Made by a program: the position numbers and the translations under genes. From Laburnicola sp. R22_1 (lineage: Eukaryota; Ascomycota; Dothideomycetes; Pleosporales; Didymosphaeriaceae): 64,000 nucleotides of DNA. Shown piece after piece: positions 33,912 through 43,659 of this stretch; position 1 is the first letter of the stretch; every line of letters starts with the position of its first letter. Location: NCBI GenBank assembly GCA_014281115.1, contig JACONQ010000001.1, positions 434,001 through 498,000 on the forward strand, in the 5' to 3' direction. The notes beneath the pieces are model-generated. The model searched no databases, was not told the origin of the DNA, and saw only the letters and a program-made list of their open reading frames with translations.

Positions 33912-35204
33912 AGCATTCGGGTACGTGACACCATTCTGTCGCCCACGCGAATACCAGAGTACTAACTAATTGACAAGATCTGCAGTGAACCTGCGAATCT
34001 ACACGCCCAAAACACAGCCTGATGAGCTATTCAAAACTCTCACTTATGCTAGCTAAGCGTCATGCTCTCTAGCTAGTCTACCAAAAAGTTTCTGCCGTCT
34101 ACATCCAGTGTCAACCCCCGAGTGATATTGATATACCATTACGTCCTTCCAGCGTCTTTGTCTCCATCTTCAAACCCTCTAGCCGCCCACCCATTGCAGA
34201 AAATACACATGCCTTGTCATCCCCTTCTACCAGCATGATGACTTTGCACAACACACCACCATTCACAACCTTTTATCTTTCTATCCGACCCCAGATGGCA
34301 ACGCTTCACATCACGCATACTAAATATAGCTATGCCCTTTACAAACCGCAATACCTTCCTTATAAACAAGAATAGCTCATCTATCTATCTACCTACCCCC
34401 CTACCTATCTATCCACCTGCCCATCTATCTACCTCCCCATCCATCAATCCACCTACCTACCAATACCACTCTCCAAAGCCCCAAGACCAAGCGCAGCACA
34501 AACCCGCCCACGAAAAACCCACAGCCAAAAGAAAAAACATGTCACTGAGGTATACCCCAAAAACCTTTTTGATTACTAAGCAGGGGGCTCTGCATTTTTT
34601 GTCATGTTATTTGAGATGAAAGCCTTTGTCGTCCTACCCCTAGGTAGATAAATTAACGCCACATACCCCAAAAACATCCCACCACGTCGCACACGACAAT
34701 CTACCACACCCCAGACGGATCCGCAAAAGACATGGTTTGTATACGCGCATACGCACACATCACCAAAACATAACATTAACATTACACTCCACTCCACTCA
34801 CCGCTCCATTCATCACCACTCTAATTCGCTCTCGAGAGAGAGAGAAAAGAAAGAAAGAAAGAGCCCATATATACAAGCACCAAAGAGCAGCAGTTCCAGC
34901 AATACCTAGGTGCCGTTCACAGAACGTGCGCAAAGTTCTCTCATCAGCGCACTCTCACCAAAACCTACAACAAAAAAACCCATGCTACCCCAGCGCCGTC
35001 GCATTGCCACATCCATCCATGTATCCATACACGCACGAGTCATCATCCGTCCAACGCTTTATCCCACCCACCTCCCAAACCACCCATCCGCCCAACCCAA
35101 AGCACGAAAAAAACCCTTTACCCAACACCCCACCCCCCACCCAATCCAGTACAACAATTCCTTATGTATGCAACCCAACCCCATACCACCCACACCCCTC
35201 CCCT
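33912..35204. other. Low-complexity intergenic region (1.3 kb)
   Basis: Simple repeats: CTAT/CTAC runs about 34378-34440, GA/GAAA about 34834-34863, C/A-rich tracts to 35200. It also holds one copy of a short interspersed repeat (34565-34662). No gene recognised. Confidence 0.6.
34565..34662 (+). mobile_element. SINE-like short interspersed element, copy 1
   Basis: 98-bp unit (starts CTTTTTGATTACTAAGC, ends GATAAATTAACGCCAC) flanked by a perfect 13-bp direct repeat, ATACCCCAAAAAC, at 34552-34564 and 34663-34675. Related copies lie at 49681-49796 (plus) and 63508-63620 (minus). The long target duplication points to target-primed reverse transcription. Confidence 0.75.
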
Positions 35205-37891
35205 CTAAACAATCCCATAAACCCTCTTAGCAATCAAAAAGCAAGTAAAGCCAAACGCAACCAACCCCCCCGTAATACTCCAAAACCACGTCAAGCTCTC
35301 GATATCCTGGCCAGGGACAAGACCTATATCGCAGGAAAAAAAAAGAGATTAGCACCTCCATCCATCTGCACGAGGGAAAGGAAAAAAAAGGGGGGGATTC
35401 AAGACTCACAATTCATGCCCCAGATACCCGTGACGACGTTCATGGGGAGCACAATCGTCCCAAGCACGGTGAGTTTGCCCAGGATATCCGAAGTTTTTTC
35501 CTGGCGCTCGTTCATGCGGATGTTGATGTGGGCGAGGTAGTTGCTGTGGGAGCGGGAGAGGAGGCTGGGATATGGTTAGAACACATGTTACGACGGTGGA
35601 GAGGAGATGCAGATGTAGAAGACTCACTTCTCGTAATGGCTCAGATTCGACGTCATCGTCACAATGTGATCTTGGATATCTCCCAGGTAGAGCCCAATCT
35701 CACTGCGGGGCGCAACTTCCCACTGCTCATTACACCTCTTTGCGAAGCCTTTGATGACATCCGCTTTGGTGCTGAGGAGCCGGTAGAGAGTCATAACCTT
35801 CTTGCGACACTCTCCCACTCTTCTTAGCGTATCTCGTCCGCTATCTTTCTTTTCGCCGTCGGGCTCCTTCTCGTTCGAAATGTTGAATGACGATGATTTT
35901 TGCTTTTCTATCTCCTGTGCTTCTTCTTCTGAGTACGACTTCAGAATCGCTTCGTCGATGTCATCCACCTCTTCTTCGATGCGCTCAATGAGGGGTGCAT
36001 ACGCGTCGGTAATGTCGTCAATGATTCCATACGAGATCCAATCCGGACTGAGAATCAGGTAATCTTTCAACTGGCGGATGCGGCGGCGAACGTTGGCTGG
36101 ATGAGGAGTCATGGAAAAGTGGAAGCTTATGACGCCCTCTCGGAAGACGACCACGTACAAGTTGACAGGCTCCAAGTAGTCTTCGCTGTTTTCGTCCTGC
36201 TCAAACGTTCGGTAGTTGATGAAATAGTAGTGTTTGAAAAGTTCTACCTTTTCGCGCTGCTCTTGCATCAGGATATCCTCAGCTGTCAAAGGATGTATAC
36301 CAAATGCTTTGGAAATCACTTTCATCTCCGCATCGGTAGGTGATAGAACGTCTAGCCAAAATGCGGGCCGAGGTCCGTACCGCTGGGGCTTTTCTTGATT
36401 TGGTTTTGAGGTCGGAGTGTGCCCAGGAGTACTGGATCTTGTCTGCTCCCCAGAAGACGTCTGTTTTGGGTTCAGCGTGCCAGGTGTTCGTGTGGTAGTC
36501 CGTGGCAGACCGTTCATGCTGGGCTTTTCCATGCTTGGCTCCTGTCTCATCTTCATCATATCCTCATCATCCGTCTCGTCGTCTGTGCTATCTTCCAAGA
36601 TAGGGGGATCAGGGATGAAGAGCTGTCGGAAAGTCTGGCCCGGTTGAACAAGCTCACTAATGGACTGACTGTGGACTGTGTTCTCAAACTCCTCGTTGAA
36701 GTACGTGAAGCGATACGGGAGCTCTTCGGCATCCCTATGCCATGTGCGTTTCTGTGGGCGCAACCGGCCGTCGACCATCAGGGGTTCGCTGACCTTCCGA
36801 GCGCGCATCCCCTCCATGGTACGTTGCTCCTTCTCCTCGTGCGACCAGGCTTCGAGAACACTCAAGTCCGGCCACCGGCGGCGACGGCGGCGCTGGCGGG
36901 GATCTCCGCCTTCTGGGCGGTGCAGGTAATCGTCCTGTCCAATCTCGGACATGCCCTCCAGGGGAAAGCATACGTCCTCGGCAGCTTGTATGGTCATGCG
37001 GCGGCGGAGGTCGTTCGCTGCAGGGGGGGTTGTCGGGGCAGATTCAAATGACGGCTTCGGTGGATGTTCCTCGTCGATGTCAATGAGCATATCCCGGGGC
37101 CGGCCTCTGCTTCCCGACCGAGAGGAGTCATGTCCCATGTCCGGTGGAAGCATGACATCACCATAGTCGGCTTCTGGTCCTAGGACCGGACTGGCGGGCA
37201 CAGAAGGCGGGTTATTCACATCGTAGTCGTCTCCGTTGAGCGCCGAGTGGTGTTGCATGGCGAATTGGGCGCCCACCCTGCCAATTGAGGCTCCTGACGA
37301 TCTGCTTTCCCTGCGTGGTCGGGCACCCATACTACCAGCGCCCCCGTAGGCACTGGACCTCAAGTCCCGCGAGGATCCCATGAGCGGAGTCCTGTCGTCG
37401 GATTCATCGTCATCAGGTTCGCTATCAGACGCGTAGTGCTGATGGGCGAGACCAGAGCGGTTGGTCTGAGCAGTGCGTCGCTGGGGCGGCGAGGATTGCG
37501 CCAGCTGCACGCTCGCGCGGCGCGTCGGCAGGGTAACGGGTTGGTCGCGGTGGTCCAGCAGCGCCTCGCTTTCCAGGCTGTCGTTGCTGCGCTTCTGGCG
37601 CAGGCGGTAGAAGCTGGAGCTGGCGCGCGATGACTGCTGGCCGGTGACGTCGGCCAGGCTCGGGCGTGCAGCGTCGGTCATGTCGCCCGTCTCGAGGGCA
37701 TCGAGATGGTTAGCAAACGATTGCCGGCGGTTGCGTCGCTTTTTGCCCCCGCGGTGCTTGCGCTTCTTCGCTGGGGCAGCAGCCGATCCGCTCGCCTCAT
37801 GCTGGGGCGTCGCGGTGCTGCTGGACGGGGCCAATTCCGGGCGTGTAGGAGGGCCTTGGCTGGCCCGGTCGTCCTGGGGCGTGGAGGCCAT
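35205..37891 (-). CDS. CorA-family Mg2+ transporter (Alr/Mnr2-like)
   Basis: Three exons on the minus strand (35628-37891, 35410-35564, 35205-35323) give 845 aa from the ATG at 37889-37891. A long basic/Ser-rich cytosolic N-terminus (KKRKHRGGKKRRNRR, poly-Arg) precedes the CorA domain: FWLDVLSPTDAEMKVISKAF, FGIHPLTAEDILMQEQREK, YYFINYRTF. The long stalk helix is followed by two membrane helices with the selectivity motif GMN in VVTGIWGMN, split by intron 2. The Mnr2 branch is vacuolar and mobilises stored Mg2+; Alr1 is plasma membrane. The long N-tail suits either. Intron phases close. Confidence 0.94.
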
Positions 37892-38280
37892 GGTGGCGGC
37901 CGTGGAGCAGCACTGGGTGCGTCGAGCAGAGCGGCGCAGCGGTAACAATAAATAGCAGAGGACAAGGCCTGGACCGGGGGGAGAAAGGACTGCACACTGC
38001 ACACACCCACACAGGAACCGCGCAGTGCGCACTACGGCCAGTGACGACAGCGATGGCCCGAGCGTGGCTGGCCCGCCCTTGTCAGCCGCGGTTCGTGTTC
38101 CGCTTCCAGCTTCCAGGACGTAATTTGGGTCCGTCTCTCTCATCAAGCTGATAGACATGGAATTGTGTCACAATTGTCCATCTGATTTTCATCCAGTTTG
38201 AATCCCCGTCGGCAATGCGTACAAAGGTAGCTTTGGGAGATGGGATGGGATGGAAGCGGAGCGAAGCGCAGCAGACGTAC
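37892..38280. other. CorA promoter region
   Basis: 389 bp between the CorA start and the MFS exon remnant. The CorA frame is open upstream to 38158 but with no good ATG context, so the inner start is preferred. Confidence 0.5.
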
Positions 38281-38492
38281 CCGATATTCGAACGATCCAA
38301 AAAAGCGAGCAGATACAGCGCCGAAACCAGCCGAATAATATGCCAATCCAACTTCCTCCGCGCTCTCCTCTCAACCTCAGGATCAATACCGATATCCCCC
38401 CTCTCCTGCTCCGGCTCCTCAACCTTCCTCCCAGCCTCCGCATCCCCAAGCGCAGCCAACTCGATCTCTTTCTCGTTCGCCAAATCGCCCAT
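38281..38492 (-). pseudogene. First exon of an MFS anion:cation symporter, remainder missing
   Basis: ATG at 38490-38492, then MGDLANEKEIELAALGDAEA and ERRARRKLDWHIIRLVSALY leading to LLAFLDRSNIG with a GTACGT donor at 38280. These 70 codons match exon 1 of Dal5-type MFS transporters, which break at this same point (DR.NIG). Downstream, instead of the expected NARL.. helices, comes the CorA 5' region; no transporter sequence is seen on this strand. So this is a truncated relic, or the first exon of a rearranged gene. Confidence 0.6.
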
Positions 38493-38898
38493 AGTCTATC
38501 TACTTCACAATTCCAATTCGAAAATTCCACAATCCGAATTTCACGCAAAGTACCAGAGACACGTCCAGCGCCGCGCCCCGCCCAGAATATAAGCACCACC
38601 AAGCACACCGCCAAAGCACACCGCCAAAGCTTGTCGTGCGCGCGTCGGAGCAAACATCGGCGCGACGTTCCACGGAAGAAGAGTGGGCGAGGCGGGGTGC
38701 GTGGGGGGTACGTATGCGGGCTACCTCCAAGGTAGGTTAGGGCCGGGTAGACTGCGCCTGTGATTTCCCCTGTATATCATATACCCACAACCCCAAATAA
38801 CCACCTAAACACACAACTAACTCCCCTATAAAAAAAACCTAAATACTATTATACAACCTACCAAACAACCCCACTATCTTCCTACTATCTTCTCTTAC
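38493..38898. other. Intergenic region
   Basis: Nothing recognised beyond short A- and C-rich tracts at 38770-38900. Confidence 0.45.
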
Positions 38899-39492
38899 TC
38901 AAACCGCAATATGCTGCGCCTTCCTCCTCTCCGCCGGCGCCGCCATCCTCTCCAACGGCTTATACTTCTTAACCGGCGTCCTACTTGCCTGCCCCGGCAA
39001 TGTATTCGTCCCCGGATACGGCTTCTTCTCGTCCGTCGCCTCAGGCTTAAACGGCTTGTACTGCGCGGGCTTCACAGCCGTTTTTTTCGCCGCCGCAGCT
39101 GGCGGCGGGAAAGGGTTGGTGTAGCTATTCGCGCTGGTGTTGGCCTTGGGTAGCGTCGACGATTTGGTCGTCGCTGTTGAAGTTTGAGGGTACGGTTTGG
39201 GGAGGCTGCGGGGCGGGGGTTTTGTGGTGTTGTTGTTGGTGTTGGAGACGCTGCTGGGTCCGAGATTCTTGCTCGTGCCTCGGAGGGTTTTGCCCATTCC
39301 GCCGGTTGTGGTTGTCATTCCTACCGTGGAGCGAGCGCCGTTGAGGACATTGCTTGTTGTGCTCTTTGCTCCTCCTCCGACGAGACTCCCTGTACTGCTC
39401 TTCACGCCTCCAACCGCTGTTTTCGCGCCCGCCCCCGCACCAGCACCAACTTTCTTCGCCCCCCACCGGCGTCCCCATCGCCGGCTTCGCAC
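38899..39492 (-). CDS. Hypothetical Lys/Pro/Thr-rich basic protein, start unresolved
   Basis: Open frame ending QYKPFKPEATDEKKPYPG ... KKYKPLERMAAPAERRKAQH. It is rich in Ser, Thr, Gly, Lys and Pro with no family match. No ATG is in frame. An upstream open frame (to about 39688, ALPSTARRPAAHRSSSLPAS) joins it naturally if one base of a C6/G6 run at 39459-39464 is removed, which suggests a frameshift or homopolymer error. Probably disordered. Gene status uncertain. Confidence 0.35.
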   Translation of the reverse strand: MRSRRWGRRWGAKKVGAGAGAGAKTAVGGVKSSTGSLVGGGAKSTTSNVLNGARSTVGMTTTTGGMGKTLRGTSKNLGPSSVSNTNNNTTKPPPRSLPKPYPQTSTATTKSSTLPKANTSANSYTNPFPPPAAAAKKTAVKPAQYKPFKPEATDEKKPYPGTNTLPGQASRTPVKKYKPLERMAAPAERRKAQHIAV

Positions 39493-39688
39493 TCGCAGGC
39501 AGAGAACTCGAGCGGTGCGCAGCGGGACGCCGCGCCGTAGAAGGCAGTGCTTTGGCCGAGGATTGATACAACTCAGTCAATTGAGTGTAATGGCTCAGAT
39601 GTGCGATTCGCAATTCGTTCGAGAGAGCTAGATGGAAGTCGTTGCTTCGATAAGAGACAGGGCACCGATGATGGTATGCTGGCGCCAC

Positions 39689-40030
39689 ATTACGATCTTG
39701 CTTTCCGGGGACGAGCGCTGATGCATGTCACCGCTTATGACGTAGATTGTGGCACCGTTAGCGTGCGCTGGGGTACGGTACCGTCGATCACTTCGTCACT
39801 ACTGACAGGGATGTTCCGTGGAGGTCAGATGGCGCTGATGAATGATGGCATTTTAGAGTTTAAAACCGCTCCAAAGATGCGAATTGTGATATTGACCATA
39901 TCCATGCCAAGACATGTTACTGCAAACACAGGGCATTCCACTCTTGCCAACGCGGAACGATAATATCAAACATGTACTTATACAAAACCATCATAGTCAC
40001 CGTAGAACCATAGAAAACAGGAAAAACTTC
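39689..40030. other. Intergenic region
   Basis: Nothing recognised. A 138-codon plus ORF (39547-39963) has no protein-like features. Confidence 0.45.
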
Positions 40031-40627
40031 TCAGCACACAATAGGAGGTGTCAAAAGCGCACTGAGCTTAGAAACGTGCGCCAACCCCGTCCGATACACG
40101 AACGCCTCATCCCTCCCACCGGGCTGCCTCTGTACATACCCGCCACCACCACGGCCCTGGATGCAGCTGTTCCTCAGATGCTCCGCAAGCTTGTACCACT
40201 CATCCATGTTCCATGCGAAACCCGCGCAAGGCGAGGCACATGTGTACATGATGCACGACCGGTAAGAGATGTGCGCACATCGGTCCGCAGGTATATCGAG
40301 GGTTACGTTTCCGAAAGTCTGGTATGTATCAGTCACGAGATGGAGGCAGTCTTCTGTGTTGGGTGGGAGCGCTGTATCGCGGGGGCAGGTCCAGAAGCCA
40401 GGAAAGGGCAGGGCGGGCCATGTGTCGTTGGAGATGGAGGATCCTGGAGATAGTGGGCTGGGGGTAAAAAAGTAGTCAAGTTTTGACGTCTGACCTGGTC
40501 TGACATGATCTAGCTGGAACTCTTGTGTGTGGTTATCGCCGCTTGTCCATGTCCATGCCCTCCTCGGTAGTGTGGCATGACCGAACCCTGACAGCGTAGC
40601 TAAAACAATAGAGACGTGAAGGAGCAT
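40031..40627 (-). CDS. Secreted cysteine-rich hypothetical protein
   Basis: Single exon, 198 aa. Signal peptide MLLHVSIVLATLSGFGHA, then an ectodomain with eight cysteines (WTC, EDC, DRC, RSC, YTC, SPC, NSC and a C-terminal IVC), two N-glycosylation sequons (NDT, NVT) and no membrane helix. I do not recognise the family. Size, secretion and even Cys number make it a candidate effector or surface protein. It sits beside a hAT MITE in the accessory block. Confidence 0.6.
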   Translation of the reverse strand: MLLHVSIVLATLSGFGHATLPRRAWTWTSGDNHTQEFQLDHVRPGQTSKLDYFFTPSPLSPGSSISNDTWPALPFPGFWTCPRDTALPPNTEDCLHLVTDTYQTFGNVTLDIPADRCAHISYRSCIMYTCASPCAGFAWNMDEWYKLAEHLRNSCIQGRGGGGYVQRQPGGRDEAFVYRTGLAHVSKLSALLTPPIVC

Positions 40628-40865
40628 TTTTGCAGCCGAAAATCATCGGTGTCAGGCCGTGTAACAGTTAGCTGAGGTGTGGATCCGGGGGACATCCATA
40701 TAAATCATGATATCTCATCTTTTCCACGTCAAACCTAGTCCATCAGACATGTGACCAACGCGGACAAGCAGTCTTCCCATATCTTGCGCGTCTGTTCATT
40801 CGATCTTCAGTGGCTAGTGCAGCGTTTGAGCCTCACCCCCCAGACATGATTTGCGTGGCTAGGGC

Positions 40866-41610
40866 CAGCGCTTGCAACAGTCCGTATTACGGTTCGTACG
40901 GTATCGTTCGAAGGCGGTTTTCGGCGGTCCGTACGGTAGTGGTCTCCCACAGTAATTGCAACCGTACCGTACCAATTATTAAGCCGTATTACGGCTGTAC
41001 GGTTCCTAATCGGGAAGGAGGCGTGAGTTGAGCGTTTGGGGGCGTCCGGGCGTCAGATGTGGCAGATCCGGACTGCTTTGGGCGTAGGATGTACCCACAT
41101 TGTGCGAATGCAGAGGTTCAACTCCTAACTATCTTTTTGCCCTGTTTCTTATACAAAAATCAGATTCTTTACCTTAGTTACCATCGCCATTATGATGAGC
41201 TCGTGGGTCAACTCACAAAGTACGCGCGCGTCCTAGTTAACAGAGACGTTGCAGCCAGGCCACAATTAAAGCTTGTCAACTCCAAAAGAACTAGCTAACA
41301 AGAGACGTCGTCCCAAGTTACCTTAAGGACTTAACATCTTATATAAATCGCAAGGAGAACGCACCTCTAGCAGTCAACAACAACAACAGAGCTCTAGACA
41401 ACGCGCAACTTATACCTCCTTCCTAATTAGGACAATTATATATTATTTCTGGCCGTAATTTTACCATAGAAGGCTCAAATTGATTATTACGGCTTACTAC
41501 CAGTACCGTATAGACCTCTCCGCCGTAACGTCCGTACAGTAATGGCTAGCAACCGTAACGTAACCGTAGTGGGCTCAAACCGTCCGTAATACGGACTGTT
41601 GCAAGCCCTG
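40866..41610. mobile_element. Non-autonomous hAT-type element (MITE), 745 bp
   Basis: 27-bp terminal inverted repeats (40866-40892 and 41584-41610), starting CAGSGCTTGCAACAGTCC with one mismatch, bounded by a perfect 8-bp target duplication GCTAGGGC at 40858-40865 and 41611-41618. The CAGNG terminus and 8-bp duplication are hallmarks of the hAT superfamily. Internal subterminal CCGTAC/GTACGG motifs repeat. No transposase is encoded, so mobility would depend on a partner. Confidence 0.9.
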
Positions 41611-41662
41611 GCTAGGGCTGACAACATGTAATACGAGACGGCGAGAAGACCGATCCTCTGGC

Positions 41663-42740
41663 TCACGTAGTAGTCTTTCTTGACACAGGCTTAGGTGTCT
41701 GAATTTTGGCTGGCGTCCCCGTTGGTTTCGCGACCTGCTTCTTTGCTGGAGCAGTGGTAGCCTTCTTCGCTGGAGCCACCGTGGGCTTCTTAGTAGTGCT
41801 ATTCGTCGGAACAGTGTTCTTAGATGTAGTAGAAGTTCCGCTGGCCTTATTCGTGGTGGCAGCGTTGGGCAAATCCGTGTTCGGTTTAAACACATACTTT
41901 GGACCAACGCCAGTCGATTTAGTAGGACCAGCTGTCCCCGTTTGCTGTTTCTGTTCCACAGAGATACCCTAGGTAGCGCCACTTGGTGTGACCTTGATCG
42001 GGACACCGGAAGACGTCATGAATGTGGTACCTTTCTTGGCTTCCGCTTGTTCAATCTCCTTCTTTCCGACTTTGATACTGAGGCCATTTTTGGTCGTGAT
42101 AGTACCCGTATCCTTTGCTGTATCCACGTCTGTCTTAGGGATCTTTATTGTCACCCCGGAGCTGGTCACGACTTCACGCATCTCCTGCGGCTTGCCGGAT
42201 TGTTTCGGTTCTGCTTTTGCCGCCGCTGTAACCTGCTTCGCGAGCTGTGGGTTTCTCAACGCCGCAGCAGCAGACTTTTTGGCTGCGTTGGGTACCACTG
42301 CGCTTTTCGCTTTCGGGACTGTAGATGTTGCCAGGGTCCTTTTTGGTGCTTGAGGTACAGCTGTGCTTGCCCGTCGCATTCCACCAGGCCTTACCGTCCC
42401 GTTCTTGATGGCTGTCTCCTTCACCAGCTTAGCAAGGTTTTCCTGAGTCAGCTGTTGTGCACGGTCTTTGCTGTTGGGGACGGCCCCTTGGTTGCCACCC
42501 AGGCTCGCAGCCCCTTCTATCATTTTCTCGAGCTCGTCAGGGCTTGGAATACCTTTCAATTCCCCTCCACTCAACGGAGCTTGCATGTTCTGTTGCAAGA
42601 ATTGTCCTCCTCCAGGAATCAGGTCAGCCGCCGAAGCACCACCATATACTCCCGACATGGCCCCCACAACGCCCGTCACAGGTGCAAAAATCTTAACAAA
42701 CTCGTTCCATTTGGCGGACTTGACTTGCGTCTCGATTTGC
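41663..42740 (-). CDS. Hypothetical protein with SGVxIKV-like repeats, interrupted by an amber codon
   Basis: Frame open from a probable acceptor (CGCAG ending at 42743) with KWNEFVKIFAPVTGVVGAMS, GGGQFLQQNMQAPLSGG, LTQENLAKLVKETAIKNGT. Three similar units follow: VTSSGVTIKIPKTDV, ITTKNGLSIKVGKKEI, FMTSSGVPIKVTPSGA. TAG at 41969-41971 ends it, but the same frame stays open for 102 more codons of Thr/Lys/Pro-rich sequence (KPNTDLPNAATTNKASG). The start exon is unresolved. Could be two-part protein with a mutated Gln/Trp codon, or simply ends at 41969. Family unknown. Confidence 0.45.
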
Positions 42741-42742
42741 AC

Positions 42743-43659
42743 TGCGGGGCGAGGCGGTTACTAGAACCACCAATCATAACCCAGATGAGCCTGCCGTACA
42801 TACACCGCGCCCTACACACTAACACCTTGCACCTCACAACTTCGACCTTGCACCTTGCAACTCGCATCTGAGCGTAGCCTCAAACCTGCGAAGTTGTTTC
42901 TACTAGCTTGCTAATTTGTCACTGATAGCGAGGGCAAATTGCTGACAAAAGTAGTCGTGGAAGCGCGAGACGCGTTGCTGTGCGGCTACCGAGAGCCAGA
43001 GCAGCTCACTAACGAGTTCACTGGGCACCCTGCAGAGGATGGTTGCTAGCAATTTGTGCCTAGTATTCGACTGTACGACTCTACGTCATAGGTCATGAAG
43101 ATTGGGTTGAGTCGCCGCCGCGCAGGGCGATGTGGGTGACTCATTCACGACAACGTTCGCACCTGGGTTCCCTATTATACCTCAAGACTCACTAGGTTAG
43201 AATCTCCCACGACGGTCATTCAATACCTCAAGACTCGAGCGTCCAGCAAGCGTCCCCTTGCCGCTTCATGACTCCTCGTACGTCAATCGCGAGCACCATG
43301 AGGCTCCACCATCGAGAGTGCTCCGCTAGCTTGATTGCGCGCCCTTGACTCCTGCGCCTGTGGAAGGACATCGACCAGAAACGGGTACGCATGCTCGGCA
43401 GAGAACTGTATTATGCGCCTGCGGACCTCAGAAAGCGCTTGAGGAGTTGATGAAGGGCTCCTGGCAAGCGCTGCATTGCCGATGGCAGTATGGTAGCATT
43501 TGTGGAAGTTTAGCGTCATTAGATTAGTGGGCCGGGCTGACGCCCCGACAAGAGTACATGAAGTGGCTACCACCAACAAACACATGAGACATACAGTAGC
43601 GTAACCCAAACTTCTTGTGTTCTTACTCCCGAACTCAGCTGCCACGGTACTCCGCAAAC
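42743..43659. other. Gene-free accessory stretch
   Basis: No convincing coding. Short dispersed copies of GCAAGGT-type words near 42830-42860 and CAATTTG/CAAATT words near 42918-43060 only. Confidence 0.45.

Noticed and set aside
35624..38158. Longer CorA start about 90 codons upstream of 37891
   Set aside because: The extension is hydrophobic/irregular, lacks homology and has poorer start context; MASTPQDD is preferred.
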